In this document: piece after piece, positions 51,622-60,788 of the stretch
Layout: each line of letters opens with the position of its first letter
Numbering within the stretch: the stretch's first letter is position 1
Source: JAXLXE01 sp046328115
GTDB taxonomy: Bacteria; Chloroflexota; UBA6077; JACCZL01
Assembly (NCBI GenBank): GCA_046328115.1
Contig: JAXLXE010000001.1
Span: 2,108,001-2,172,000 of the forward strand
Length of the DNA stretch: 64,000 bases
Direction of reading: 5' to 3'
The notes under the pieces: generated by a model
What the model was told of the DNA's origin: nothing
Database searches by the model: none
What the model saw: only the letters and a program-made list of their open reading frames with translations
Program-made: the position numbers and the translations under genes

Positions 51622-53631
51622 ATGCAGATGACTCGCCGGCCCGTCGCACGTCTCGGCGGCAGGCGCTTTCCCCTCAGGCTCGCGTTGCTCGTCTCGGTCT
51701 GTCTCGTGGTGACCACGAGCCTTGCCCAGACGCCGATCGCCGCGCAGGGCGCCACGCCATTCGACCTACGCGCCATCGTGCCCGCGTCGGAAAGCCTGCC
51801 GCCCGGATTCACCGCGGACGCCGGTCGCACCGTATACGAGGAGCGGGCCTCTGGCGAGGTGGTGCACGAGCTACGGTACGTCCGCGAGGAGAGCGAGTCC
51901 AACCTGAAGACGGGGCCCGTCGAGATCGGCTTCGCGATCGCTCGGACCGCCTCCACCCAGGAGGCGACGCGCTCGCAGAACGCCACGCGCGACTCGCTCA
52001 CTCAGGCTGGCTGGGCGGAACGACCGGTTCCGCTGCTGGGCGACGAGGCGCTGGGCTTCGGACAGGGTGCACCGGTCGGTGGCCGGGTGGCGTTCGCCTA
52101 CGTCTTTAGATTTGGACGATACGTGCTGGGAACCACGGTCGTCGGGCGCTCGCCGAGTACCACGATGGACGACGCCATCGGCATGGCGATTCGTTTCTCG
52201 GCAAAGCTGGACACGGCCCTGGCCCAGCAGCCGTCCAGCGAGCTCCGTGGCAACGCACCGCCACCCACCACCGTTCCCAGCAGTACGGCAACAGCCCCGA
52301 CGCCGGGCAACACCGTGATGTCCGTGGCTCCGCCGCCCGTGGCGTCCGCGCCCCCCACCTCGGCCGGCTCTAGCTCCTCCAGCTCTGGCACGAGCTCCGG
52401 CCCATCCGTGAGCGTGCCGACGATAGTGGCGGACGCAAGTCTTGCTGACGCGCCCGAAGTGGGTGATGGATTCCGCCTCGGAGGCTTCTCCGGGCTCTTC
52501 TCCCTAGACAAGGCCGGCACGCTCTTTGCCACCCTTACTGACCGCGGACCAAACGGAGAGATCCGCGTAAGCGGCAAGAAGCAGATGGCCTTCCCGGTTC
52601 CGGAGTACACGCCCCGCGTGGTGCGCTTGAAGCTGGAGGGCTCCAAGCTCAAGGTGACCGACGTGGTCATGCTGAAGCTGGCGGAGGGCTACACAGATAC
52701 CGTGACGCACTCACGCGAGATCACGGGACTGCCCGGCATCGAGGAGCAAGGTGACGTTCCATTCGACCCCGCCGGCAAGGTCCGCCTGCCGCTTGACCCA
52801 AACGGCGTCGACTCCGAGTCCATCGCTCTGGACACGCGCGACGGCTCCTACTGGATCGGGGAGGAGTACGGACCCAGCATCCTCCACGTGGCGCCAGACG
52901 GTACCATCCGGTCGCGTCTGGTTCCGGTTGGGTATGGCATCGACGCACCTGGCGAGGGTGTGATCGAGATGTTGCCTTCGGTCTTGACGCGCCGCAAGGT
53001 GAACCGCGGCTTCGAGGGTATCGCGCTCTCGCCAGATGGTTCGCGGCTGTTCGCCATCATGCAGAGCCCGCTCTCCAACCCGGACAAAAAGACGGGCGAA
53101 GCCTCACGAAATATCCGCATCGTGGTGGTCGACTCGTCGAATGCAGATGATCCGAAGCTGGTCGGCATGTACGTGTACCGCGCGGAGGCGTACACCGAGG
53201 TGGGCGCAATCGAGCAGGATGACGTGAAGATCGGCGACATTGCCGCGCTGACGAATCAGCGGCTGCTGGTGGGCGAGCGTGACAGCGCGGAGAACGGCAC
53301 CCACAAGAAGGTGTACCGCGTCGATCTAGACGGGGCCACGGACGTGACCGATCGGGGGGAGTCCGGCGGACGGACGATCGAGCAGATGACAGACGCGGAT
53401 TTCAAGCGCGCCGGGATCGAGATGGTCCGCAAGTCCATGGTGGTGGACCTGGCAACGCTAGGTTATCGACCTGACAAGCTGGAAGGCCTGGCCGTAGTGG
53501 ATCCAAACACGTTGGCCGTGATCAACGACAATGACTTCGGTATTGCCTCAATCGACGATCGCGCGAAGATCGTGAAGAGCGGCGCCCAGTCACGGCTCAT
53601 CGTCGTGCGGCTGCCTGACGCCCTGCGCTAA
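51622..53631 (+). CDS. Secreted phytase-like esterase domain protein
   Basis: A 669-residue exported protein. The signal peptide spans residues 1-42 (LRLALLVSVCLVVTTSLAQ). An N-terminal domain of about 160 residues is followed by a Pro/Ser/Thr linker (SAGSSSSSSGTSSG). The C-terminal phytase-like beta-propeller (esterase-like activity of phytase family) has GGFSGLFSLDKAGTLFATLTDRGPNGE, DSESIALDTRDGSYWIGEEYGPS and RGFEGIALSPDGSRLFAIMQS, with conserved acidic residues. It likely hydrolyses phosphoesters outside the cell. ATG at 51622 is chosen for the GGGG six bases upstream; 51616 and 51628 are alternatives. Confidence 0.85.
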   Translation: MQMTRRPVARLGGRRFPLRLALLVSVCLVVTTSLAQTPIAAQGATPFDLRAIVPASESLPPGFTADAGRTVYEERASGEVVHELRYVREESESNLKTGPVEIGFAIARTASTQEATRSQNATRDSLTQAGWAERPVPLLGDEALGFGQGAPVGGRVAFAYVFRFGRYVLGTTVVGRSPSTTMDDAIGMAIRFSAKLDTALAQQPSSELRGNAPPPTTVPSSTATAPTPGNTVMSVAPPPVASAPPTSAGSSSSSSGTSSGPSVSVPTIVADASLADAPEVGDGFRLGGFSGLFSLDKAGTLFATLTDRGPNGEIRVSGKKQMAFPVPEYTPRVVRLKLEGSKLKVTDVVMLKLAEGYTDTVTHSREITGLPGIEEQGDVPFDPAGKVRLPLDPNGVDSESIALDTRDGSYWIGEEYGPSILHVAPDGTIRSRLVPVGYGIDAPGEGVIEMLPSVLTRRKVNRGFEGIALSPDGSRLFAIMQSPLSNPDKKTGEASRNIRIVVVDSSNADDPKLVGMYVYRAEAYTEVGAIEQDDVKIGDIAALTNQRLLVGERDSAENGTHKKVYRVDLDGATDVTDRGESGGRTIEQMTDADFKRAGIEMVRKSMVVDLATLGYRPDKLEGLAVVDPNTLAVINDNDFGIASIDDRAKIVKSGAQSRLIVVRLPDALR

Positions 53632-53641
53632 CTGGGGCCGC

Positions 53642-54781
53642 TCAGGCGGTGCGTGCGGAAACCGGCGCCTCTATCAGGCCCTCCCGCATCCCAATCACCA
53701 CCGCCTCCAGCTTGGAGTGAGCCGATAGTTTCTCCAGGATGCGCTTCACGTGCGTCCGCAACGTATGCTGTGTGACCACCAGCGTTTCCGCCAGGGCTTC
53801 ACCGTCCAGGCCGTTCGCGAGATGCTGCAGGATCTCCAGCTCACGCGCGGTAAGCACCGCGGATCGCAGCGCACCAGCCCGCTGTTCGCGCTGATACTCC
53901 ATGACGCGCGTCAGCACCGCGGAAGGGATGACCATCTCTCCACGGGCGGCTCGCCGCAGCCGGTCCACCACGTTGTCAAGGGAATCCGTGGTGAACACAC
54001 AGCCCATCACGCCCTCGTCCACAGCGGCCGCCAGGTCGGCAATAGCATCCTCACCCAGCAACGCCACCACGCGGACTGATGGGTCGCGCTGGCGTACGAC
54101 GCTCAGGAGCGACTCACCGCTGGCCGCGCGCATGTCCGCGTCTATCAAGAGGACGTTCGGCCTGTCCAGCTTGACGAGCTCAAGAGCCTCGTCGCGATCC
54201 GCGGTGTGACCCACCAGGAAGATGTCACCGGCGCTCGCGAGCACGCGCTGCAGCGCCTCTGCCAGCAGGCGCTGGCGCGTCACCGCCAGCGCGCGGATGG
54301 CGACCGTGGGAGCGGCCGTGGGCCAGCTGGCCTCACGCGAACGTCCGAGCACGCGGCGCGCCCGGGCGCCCAGCTCGCGGATGTCAAAGGGCTTCGTGAC
54401 GAAATCGTCAGCGTAAGCTTCTATGCCTTCCGCCCTGATGCGCGGATCCACGACGGCCGATACCAGGATGACGGACGCGTCCGTCACGGCGCGAAGTTGA
54501 CGGCACAGCTCGAAGCCGTGCGTATCCGGCAGCATCAGATCGATCACCAGCAGGTCCGGGCCAAAGCCGGGCGCCAGATCCAGTGCCTCACGGCCGTCGC
54601 GAGCCTCCGCCACCTGGAACCCCACGCGATCGAGCGCCCGGCGCAGCATCAATCGCAGGTCGGCGTCGTCGTCCACGACCAGCGCGCGCGGACCCCTGAC
54701 CGCCGCCGGCGCTCCTCCCGCGGCAGGATCTACGCTCAATGCAGCCTCGCGCCGAGTGTACCGGACAAGTCCACCCACCAC
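53642..54781 (-). CDS. Dual-receiver LuxR-type response regulator
   Basis: A 379-residue DNA-binding response regulator. The first receiver has Asp37/38/39, phospho-acceptor Asp81 (VIDLMLPDTHG), Ser109 and Lys130 (VTKPF), all as in active receivers. A second receiver-like domain has a LLIDADM acceptor and EALELV but no conserved Thr/Lys check. The C-terminal LuxR helix-turn-helix runs from LTARELEILQHLANGLDGEAL to QHTLRTHVKRILEKL. No histidine kinase gene is in the window. The start may be internal (about 54736). It is divergent from the MFS gene with 309 bases between. Target genes are unknown. Confidence 0.88.
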   Translation of the reverse strand: MVGGLVRYTRREAALSVDPAAGGAPAAVRGPRALVVDDDADLRLMLRRALDRVGFQVAEARDGREALDLAPGFGPDLLVIDLMLPDTHGFELCRQLRAVTDASVILVSAVVDPRIRAEGIEAYADDFVTKPFDIRELGARARRVLGRSREASWPTAAPTVAIRALAVTRQRLLAEALQRVLASAGDIFLVGHTADRDEALELVKLDRPNVLLIDADMRAASGESLLSVVRQRDPSVRVVALLGEDAIADLAAAVDEGVMGCVFTTDSLDNVVDRLRRAARGEMVIPSAVLTRVMEYQREQRAGALRSAVLTARELEILQHLANGLDGEALAETLVVTQHTLRTHVKRILEKLSAHSKLEAVVIGMREGLIEAPVSARTA

Positions 54782-55090
54782 AAGGCGCAGCGCCCCGCGA
54801 ACGCGGCAGGTGTGAGATCTGCGTCACGATTTCGAGAATTCCAGCCCCTACCGCGTCGCGCGGCCGTATACTCTTGTAGCGGCGAGCCTTCTGGCGAGCC
54901 AAGGCCGAGTCACTCGCGCGGACAAGGACGTGCCGGCGCGATGAACGGGGAAACCGACGTAGGCGAACGGCGCGTGCGCGCCCAGGGCAGCCCTTTCCGT
55001 CCGAGCCCAATGCTAACCCCGTAGGCCTGAGAAGGGGACCACTCTAGCGCTGCGCTGCCTCACGGCCCGCGGCGAGAAACGAGGTCCCCC
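54782..55090. other. Divergent intergenic region
   Basis: About 310 bases between the dual-receiver regulator and the MFS gene. A TATACT box at 54867-54872 is the only promoter-like element seen, without a good -35. GGCGAGCC occurs twice near 54882-54900. No gene or RNA fold is evident. Confidence 0.45.
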
Positions 55091-56731
55091 GTGACCACCT
55101 TACTTAGGGGCCTGCTGGGCACGCTAGACGGCGGGCTCACCGGGCAGAGCCGGCGCAATCTACTCGCCGTGAGCCTGGCGTCCTTCCTGGCCTCCGTCGG
55201 CTTCATGGTGGTGATGCCACTGCTGCCCACGCTCCTGCGCGAGACCAGCGCAGACGGAGCGGCCAACATGGGCCTGTGGCTGGGATTGGCTATCAGCGTG
55301 GCTCCGCTGCTGACGGCCGCCACCGGGCCGCTCTGGACGGCTATGGGCGAACGGCTGGGGCATAAGATGATGATCGAACGATCGCTCGTCTTCGTGGGCC
55401 TGGCCATCGGCGCCCTGGCGATCGTGGCGTCCCCTTCTCAGGTCGTCGCGGTGCGAGCCATCATTGGCGGCCTCGGGGGCACATCGGTTGCTGCCCTTGC
55501 CGCCATCACGGCGGGCACCCCACGGCGGCAGCTTGGCCCGGCCGTAGGCACCCTCCAGGCGTCTCAAACAGCGGGTTCCATGGTTGGCCCGGCTATCGGC
55601 GGGCTCCTGGGCGCGGCGGTTGGCATGCGTGAGGCGTTCCTCATCTCAGGCGCAGTGTTTCTGGCGGCCCTGGTCCTGGTGCACTACCTGTTCCGTGACG
55701 GCCCCGCGCCCATCGAGGCGACCCCTCGCGCCAGCCGCGAGTCGGCGCGGCCCGGCGGTCTCTTCAGCGCCGGTCTAGTCGCCGCCCTCATCGCCGGCTT
55801 CCTGGTGCAGTTTGTCGAGGGTGGCTTGCTGGTGTTCCTGCCGCTTCAGCTTGCCAACCTGGGCGCGGAGGAGGAGTCTCTACCCTGGATCATGGGGATG
55901 GGCCTCTCACTGGTGTACCTCGCGGCGACGATCTCCGCCGCCGTTGCAGGACGCCTGGCCGCCAAGCACTCACCGGTCATGCTACTCCGCTGGACGGCGC
56001 TGGCCGCTCTGGCCGCGGTGATCCCCCTGGCGCTCGCGACCACCTGGATCCAGTTCCTGGGCGCGCGCATCCTCCTGGGCCTGGTAGCGGGCGCCGCTCC
56101 CACGCTGATCTACGCCACGGCGGCCACGCTCGCCACGGCCGAGCAGCGCGGGCGGGTGGTCAGCTTTGTGTCCAGCGCCGGCATCCTGGGCTGGGCCGCC
56201 AGCCCTCTGGCCACCGGCACGCTGGCGCAGGATCATCCAACAGAGGTGGTGAGCTGCGCGGTGGGTATCTACGCCGTGGTGGCTGCTACGTTATTCGCGC
56301 TGGAGCACGGGCTCCCGGGCCGGCTGGGTCTGCCCATCTCGGCGCTGCCGCGATTGGTACATGCGCTGGCCGGGCTTGGTCAGGGGCTGACAGCGCGCGG
56401 CGCCGAGATCGCGACGACTCCGCGCCCGCCGCTGTACTCGCGAACCGAGGTGTTCTCCGCACTGACTCAAGGGACTGGACCCCGCAGTGGCGAGATCCTG
56501 GCGGCGGCCGCCCAGATGGGTGTGTGGATGCCCACGGAGCTGCGGAGCAGTTTCGGCACACTCGATCGGTTCGCGGTCCGGCTCCCCACCATCCTCGCAC
56601 GCCTGCGGGCGGGTCACGATGCCGAAGCGATCGGCCAGGACCTGAGCCCCATGGGTGGCGCCTGGAACGTGAACCGGACCGTGGAGATCGCAGCCGGCTT
56701 CCTGGCGGATCGGCTGAACCGCTCCCGCTGA
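55091..56731 (+). CDS. MFS transporter with C-terminal soluble extension
   Basis: A 546-residue membrane protein. Twelve hydrophobic helices in two halves can be followed. The inter-half loop between helices 2 and 3 has the A-like motif GERLGHKMMIERS. Motif C-like GPAIGGLLGA follows. After the last helix (GIYAVVAATLFALEHGL), an extra soluble domain of about 140 residues with RSGEILAAAAQMGVWMPTEL is unusual for an MFS protein. The start is GTG at 55091 with GAGG six bases upstream. The substrate is unknown. It resembles drug/efflux transporters. Confidence 0.8.
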   Translation: MTTLLRGLLGTLDGGLTGQSRRNLLAVSLASFLASVGFMVVMPLLPTLLRETSADGAANMGLWLGLAISVAPLLTAATGPLWTAMGERLGHKMMIERSLVFVGLAIGALAIVASPSQVVAVRAIIGGLGGTSVAALAAITAGTPRRQLGPAVGTLQASQTAGSMVGPAIGGLLGAAVGMREAFLISGAVFLAALVLVHYLFRDGPAPIEATPRASRESARPGGLFSAGLVAALIAGFLVQFVEGGLLVFLPLQLANLGAEEESLPWIMGMGLSLVYLAATISAAVAGRLAAKHSPVMLLRWTALAALAAVIPLALATTWIQFLGARILLGLVAGAAPTLIYATAATLATAEQRGRVVSFVSSAGILGWAASPLATGTLAQDHPTEVVSCAVGIYAVVAATLFALEHGLPGRLGLPISALPRLVHALAGLGQGLTARGAEIATTPRPPLYSRTEVFSALTQGTGPRSGEILAAAAQMGVWMPTELRSSFGTLDRFAVRLPTILARLRAGHDAEAIGQDLSPMGGAWNVNRTVEIAAGFLADRLNRSR

Positions 56732-56851
56732 GCACTGTCCGAAGCGAATGTGATCGGCGGCGACAAACGTCGCCGCGGTCCACCCGCCCCTCGTCGCCGG
56801 GCGTCACGCCACGATCGACGTTTCCGTTGTGTCTCGTGAAGCCAGGGGGCA

Positions 56852-58207
56852 GTGGGGGGCCACGTGACCGCGACGGGCGCAGCGCTGACAACCGAACAGG
56901 TGCTGGCGCTGCTGCCCGGCTCACCCGCGCAGAAGGCGGCCCGCGGCCTGGCAACGCCCCGTCCGTGGACTGGACTTGGCCGCTCAGCAGACGCCTTGTG
57001 GGGCGACTGCAGGGGCAGCGCCAAGGATCCGTACTCCGTTGCCGTACACCTGGAGGGGCCAGCCTACAAATGCTCGTGCCCCAGCCCACGGCACCCTTGT
57101 AAGCACGCGGCGGGGCTGATGCTGCTTGTCGCCGAGCAGCCTGCCACGGTGACAGCAGAGGCGCCCCCGGACTGGGTGACCGAGTGGCTGACGGCCCGCG
57201 TCCAGCGGGCCGAGCGCAAAGCCGCCCGCGCCGCGGAGCCGCCCAGCGTCGACGTGGAGGCCCAGGCTCGCCGCGCGGCCCAGCGCGAGGAGCGCGTCAA
57301 CGACGGCGTCGCGGAGCTGTCTCAGGCGCTTCACGACGTCATGCGCCGCGGCCTGGGGGCCGTTCAGCAGGAGGGACCAGCGTTCTGGTTCCGTCTGGCC
57401 GCTCGAATGACCGATGCGCAGGCGCCTGGGCTGGCAACACGCGTGGAGGCGCTCAGCCGCATCGCGGGGGCGGACGAGGACAGCACAGCCCGACCGGTCG
57501 AGCAAGTCTCGCTGCTGCACCTGCTGGCGCGTGGCCACGCCAGGCTTAGTGACCTGGCACCACCCTTGCGCGCAACTGTCCGGACCCAGCTCGGCTGGTC
57601 GCAATCCCAGGCAGATCTCGCGGTCCGACCGGGCACGGCGGACCGCTGGCTGGTGGTTGGCTCGGTCCTGGCGACAAACGGCTCGCTCCGATCGAGGCGA
57701 ACGTGGCTCGTGGGAGCGGAGAGCCACCAGATTCACCTCCTCGTGGATCACGCCCACGGGACCGTCGCGTTTGAAACCTCTTATGCCGTTGGGTCCCAGA
57801 TGATCGCGGAAGTCATTCCGTACGACGGCGCGTTTCCGCTACGCGTGATCGTGAAACACCGCTCGGTCATCCAGGCACCCGCGGCTCGATGCCTGCCCAC
57901 GGCGACGATTCGCGAGTGCATGGACCAGTACGCCCGAGCGATCTCGCTGGATCCATGGATCGCGTGGTTCCCGATGCTCCTCGCGAACACGATCCCGGTG
58001 GAGCACGGTGGCGCGATGCTCGCGGTCGACGAAGCAGGTCACGCGCTACCGCTCTCCTGGTCCCTCGAGCAGGCCTGGCCGCTTATCGCCCAGAGCGGCG
58101 GACGTCCACTGGACCTGTTCGGCGAGTGGGACGGACAACGCCTGACGCCGCTCAGCGTGCTGGACACATCCGGAGGAGCTCGGCCTCTCACGGAGTGCAT
58201 CGAGTGA
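56852..58207 (+). CDS. SWIM zinc-finger protein (operon gene 1)
   Basis: A 451-residue protein. The SWIM zinc finger is complete: Cys74-x-Cys76, then Cys83-x-His85 (YKCSCPSPRHPCKH). The helical middle with many Ala, Arg and Glu residues has coiled-coil potential. The C-terminal half is beta-rich (TWLVGAESHQIHLLVDH; IAEVIPYDGAFPLRVIVKH). GTG at 56852 is used; GTG at 56864 is also possible. It is the first of five overlapping genes. SWIM domains bind DNA or protein and are found in AAA+/VWA-linked gene sets, so it may be the target-recognition part. Function unproven. Confidence 0.85.
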   Translation: MGGHVTATGAALTTEQVLALLPGSPAQKAARGLATPRPWTGLGRSADALWGDCRGSAKDPYSVAVHLEGPAYKCSCPSPRHPCKHAAGLMLLVAEQPATVTAEAPPDWVTEWLTARVQRAERKAARAAEPPSVDVEAQARRAAQREERVNDGVAELSQALHDVMRRGLGAVQQEGPAFWFRLAARMTDAQAPGLATRVEALSRIAGADEDSTARPVEQVSLLHLLARGHARLSDLAPPLRATVRTQLGWSQSQADLAVRPGTADRWLVVGSVLATNGSLRSRRTWLVGAESHQIHLLVDHAHGTVAFETSYAVGSQMIAEVIPYDGAFPLRVIVKHRSVIQAPAARCLPTATIRECMDQYARAISLDPWIAWFPMLLANTIPVEHGGAMLAVDEAGHALPLSWSLEQAWPLIAQSGGRPLDLFGEWDGQRLTPLSVLDTSGGARPLTECIE

Positions 58208-59703
58208 CGACCGCGAAAGACCTGGTCACGTTGGCGATCGTGGGGCTTGACCAGGCGCCTGCCGCATCCGCGACGCGCGCCCTGGGGGAGGGCTCCACGA
58301 ATGGCGGTCAGGCACCACCAGAGAGGCTGCTAGACCTGCTAGCGCTTCACGCACACCGTGCACGCGTTGCGCAGCGACCCTTGCACGTCTCCCACGCCCA
58401 GCCGACGCCGGCGCCAGGGGAAACCCGTCAGACGTGGTTTCCACCCCCATCGCTCCTGGAGCTCATCGGCCGCGCTGGACCCCAGGTTGCTCCCGAGCTC
58501 ACCACGTTGTTCACGCTCATGGCGGAACGGGAGGTCCTGCTGCCCCCTTCACTGATTCCGCCGGTCCTCTCAGCCTGCGGCAACATCCGCTCGTTGAGAG
58601 GTCCACTCGGCCAGGTGGTGGGCGAGCGAGGGCGCTGGCTTGCCCAGCTAAACACGGCGTGGCGGTGGCTTCTGGCGAGGGACCGCGACGAGGAGACGTG
58701 GAACGACGCGACCACGGGGATCCGCGCTGATTGGCTCACCTCGCTACGCGGCGCAGACCCGGAGCAGGCGCGGCACCGCCTGCTCCAGGTGTGGCCAAAC
58801 GAGAACAGCGCCGACCGGGCGATGCTCGTGGCCACACTGGCCACCGGTCTGTCGATCGCCGACGAGCCTGACCTCGAGCGCCTGCTGGACGACCGCTCGG
58901 AAGTGGTGCGAACCGAGGTGGCCACCCTGTTGGCGTCCATAGACGGATCGCGACTGGCAGCGCGGGAACGCGAGCGGGCGCGCGCCTGGATTCGCGTGGA
59001 GCGAAGCGTCTGGCGCAAGGTCGCGCTGAGCTTCTCACTCCCGCGTAGTCGCGACAATGAGCTCGCCCGCGACGGCTACGCGGCCACGCGCGGCAAGGCT
59101 GGAGTGGGCGCCGCGATGCTGACGCAGTGCCTCCAGCGGCTCCCGCCGCCCTGGTTCGAGGCGGAGTGGAACGCGCCGGCCGCGACCATCCTGGACTGGG
59201 CGCTGGAGAGCGAGTTCGCCGACGTGTTCAAGCCCGGCTGGCTTTCCGCGGCCACCACGTTCCGGTCGGCGAAGTGGCTAGAGCTGCTCCTGGAGCGCAC
59301 CGACCTTCACGGACTGCTGGCTCTGGTGCCGGCCGCGCTGCACATCGTCCCAGCAGACCGCCGCGGCCCATTGCTGCTCCAAATCGCAGAGCGGTTCAAC
59401 CCGGAGGAGCTCACGGACCTGGCGCTCACGCTGGATGGATCCGGGCCGCCGCTCGACGCCACCACCAGCCGCTCGCTCGCGGCGATCGCAAACCGGATCA
59501 ACACGGACGGGCGCGCCAGGAGCGGCACCGCCACCCTGACCGCGTCCCGTCTCGGTCGAGCAATTGCACGCCATGGGCCCATCAACATCCTGGCCGAGCT
59601 GCTTGAGACGCTGCACAGCAACGCCGAGCCCGACGACAGCTTCAACTCCCCGGCGGCCATCGCCAGACGCCGAATCGAGATGCACGAGGAGCTCTCAGCA
59701 TGA
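58204..59703 (+). CDS. DUF5691 family protein (operon gene 2)
   Basis: A 499-residue soluble helical protein. The start is GTG at 58204, forming a GTGA overlap with the SWIM gene stop. A longer frame back to 57889 is inside the SWIM gene and rejected. The helical repeats (LLELIGRAGPQVAPELTTLF; LERLLDDRSEVVRTEVATLLASI) look like an ARM/HEAT-like superhelix, which suits protein binding. The middle region WPNENSADRAMLVATLATGLS is typical of the family. The DUF5691 function is not established. The gene ends in an ATGA overlap with the MoxR gene. Confidence 0.82.
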   Translation: MTTAKDLVTLAIVGLDQAPAASATRALGEGSTNGGQAPPERLLDLLALHAHRARVAQRPLHVSHAQPTPAPGETRQTWFPPPSLLELIGRAGPQVAPELTTLFTLMAEREVLLPPSLIPPVLSACGNIRSLRGPLGQVVGERGRWLAQLNTAWRWLLARDRDEETWNDATTGIRADWLTSLRGADPEQARHRLLQVWPNENSADRAMLVATLATGLSIADEPDLERLLDDRSEVVRTEVATLLASIDGSRLAARERERARAWIRVERSVWRKVALSFSLPRSRDNELARDGYAATRGKAGVGAAMLTQCLQRLPPPWFEAEWNAPAATILDWALESEFADVFKPGWLSAATTFRSAKWLELLLERTDLHGLLALVPAALHIVPADRRGPLLLQIAERFNPEELTDLALTLDGSGPPLDATTSRSLAAIANRINTDGRARSGTATLTASRLGRAIARHGPINILAELLETLHSNAEPDDSFNSPAAIARRRIEMHEELSA

Positions 59704-60788
59704 CCGACAGCACTTCAGTCCTACGACAGGCCGCCGAGACAGAATTCCAGGAAGAGCTGGCGCACCTGGCCGCGCAGGACCACCGGCAGCGGCCACCAAG
59801 CTGGAAGCTCTCACCGTGGGCCGTGGCCACGTACATCCTGGGCGGAGGCCTGGACGACGGCTTCGAGATCACGCCCAAGTACGTGGGGAATCGCCGGCTC
59901 GTGGAGATCGCCATCGCCACCCTCGCCACCGATCGTGCGCTGCTCCTGCTGGGCGTTCCGGGCACGGCCAAGACTTGGCTGGCCGAGCACCTGGCCGCGG
60001 CAATCTCCGGCGACTCCACGCTCATCGTTCAGGGCACCGCGGGCCTGGCCGAGGAGGCCGTGCGCTATGGTTGGAACTACGCTCGGCTCCTCACTGAGGG
60101 CCCGTCGCTTGACGCGGTGGTGCCCAGCCCAATCATGCGCGCGATGCAGACCGGCCGGATCGCCCGCATCGAAGAGTTGACGCGGATCGCCTCAGATGTC
60201 CAGGACTCGCTGATCACCATCCTCTCGGAGAAGACGCTGCCCATTCCGGAGCTGGACACGGAAGTGCAGGCGGTCAAAGGGTTCAACGTGATCGCCACGG
60301 CCAACAATCGTGATCGCGGCGTGAACGAGCTGTCGAGCGCCTTGAAACGACGGTTCAACACCGTTGTCCTGCCCCCGCCGGCCACCCTGGAGGAGGAGGT
60401 GGAGATCGTCCGCCGCCGGGTGGCGAGCCTGGGACACGCCCTGGAGCTGCCCACCCAGCCGCCGGCCCTGCAGGAGGTCCAGCGCGTCGTGACCATCTTC
60501 CGCGAGCTGCGGGCGGGTACCACCGAAGACGCGAAGACCAGGATCAAGTCTCCCAGCGGCAGCATGAGCACCGCCGAGGCAATCTCCGTGGTGAGCAACG
60601 GGATGGCACTGGCCGCTCACTTCGGCGACGGGACGATCGCGGCGCGGGATCTGGCGGCCGGGCTGGTGGGCGCGGTCGTGAAGGACCCGGTCCAAGACCT
60701 CACCGTCTGGCGCGAGTACGTGGAGACGGTGGTCCGCGAGCGCGAGGACTGGCGCGACCTGTATCGCGCCTGCCGCGAGGTTGCATGA
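59700..60788 (+). CDS. MoxR-type AAA+ ATPase (operon gene 3)
   Basis: A 362-residue ATPase. Walker A GVPGTAKT (residues 85-92); Walker B-like GRIARIEEL (152-160) with Glu in place of the usual Asp before the catalytic Glu; sensor 1 VIATANNRD (198-205); arginine finger region ALKRRFN (214-220). The lid is helical at the C-terminus. MoxR proteins work with VWA partners as ATP-driven chaperones for metal or cofactor insertion and protein remodelling. It overlaps both neighbours by four bases (ATGA), so equal expression is expected. It likely powers the system. Confidence 0.93.
   Translation: MTDSTSVLRQAAETEFQEELAHLAAQDHRQRPPSWKLSPWAVATYILGGGLDDGFEITPKYVGNRRLVEIAIATLATDRALLLLGVPGTAKTWLAEHLAAAISGDSTLIVQGTAGLAEEAVRYGWNYARLLTEGPSLDAVVPSPIMRAMQTGRIARIEELTRIASDVQDSLITILSEKTLPIPELDTEVQAVKGFNVIATANNRDRGVNELSSALKRRFNTVVLPPPATLEEEVEIVRRRVASLGHALELPTQPPALQEVQRVVTIFRELRAGTTEDAKTRIKSPSGSMSTAEAISVVSNGMALAAHFGDGTIAARDLAAGLVGAVVKDPVQDLTVWREYVETVVREREDWRDLYRACREVA

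Noticed and set aside
54812..54827. Crp-like inverted repeat (GTGA...TCAC)
   Set aside because: The spacing between half-sites is 8 bases instead of 6, and the inner bases do not pair, so a Crp site is not supported.
57889..59703. Longer open frame for the DUF5691 gene
   Set aside because: The extra 105 codons lie wholly inside the SWIM gene in another frame, whereas GTG at 58204 gives a clean stop/start overlap.
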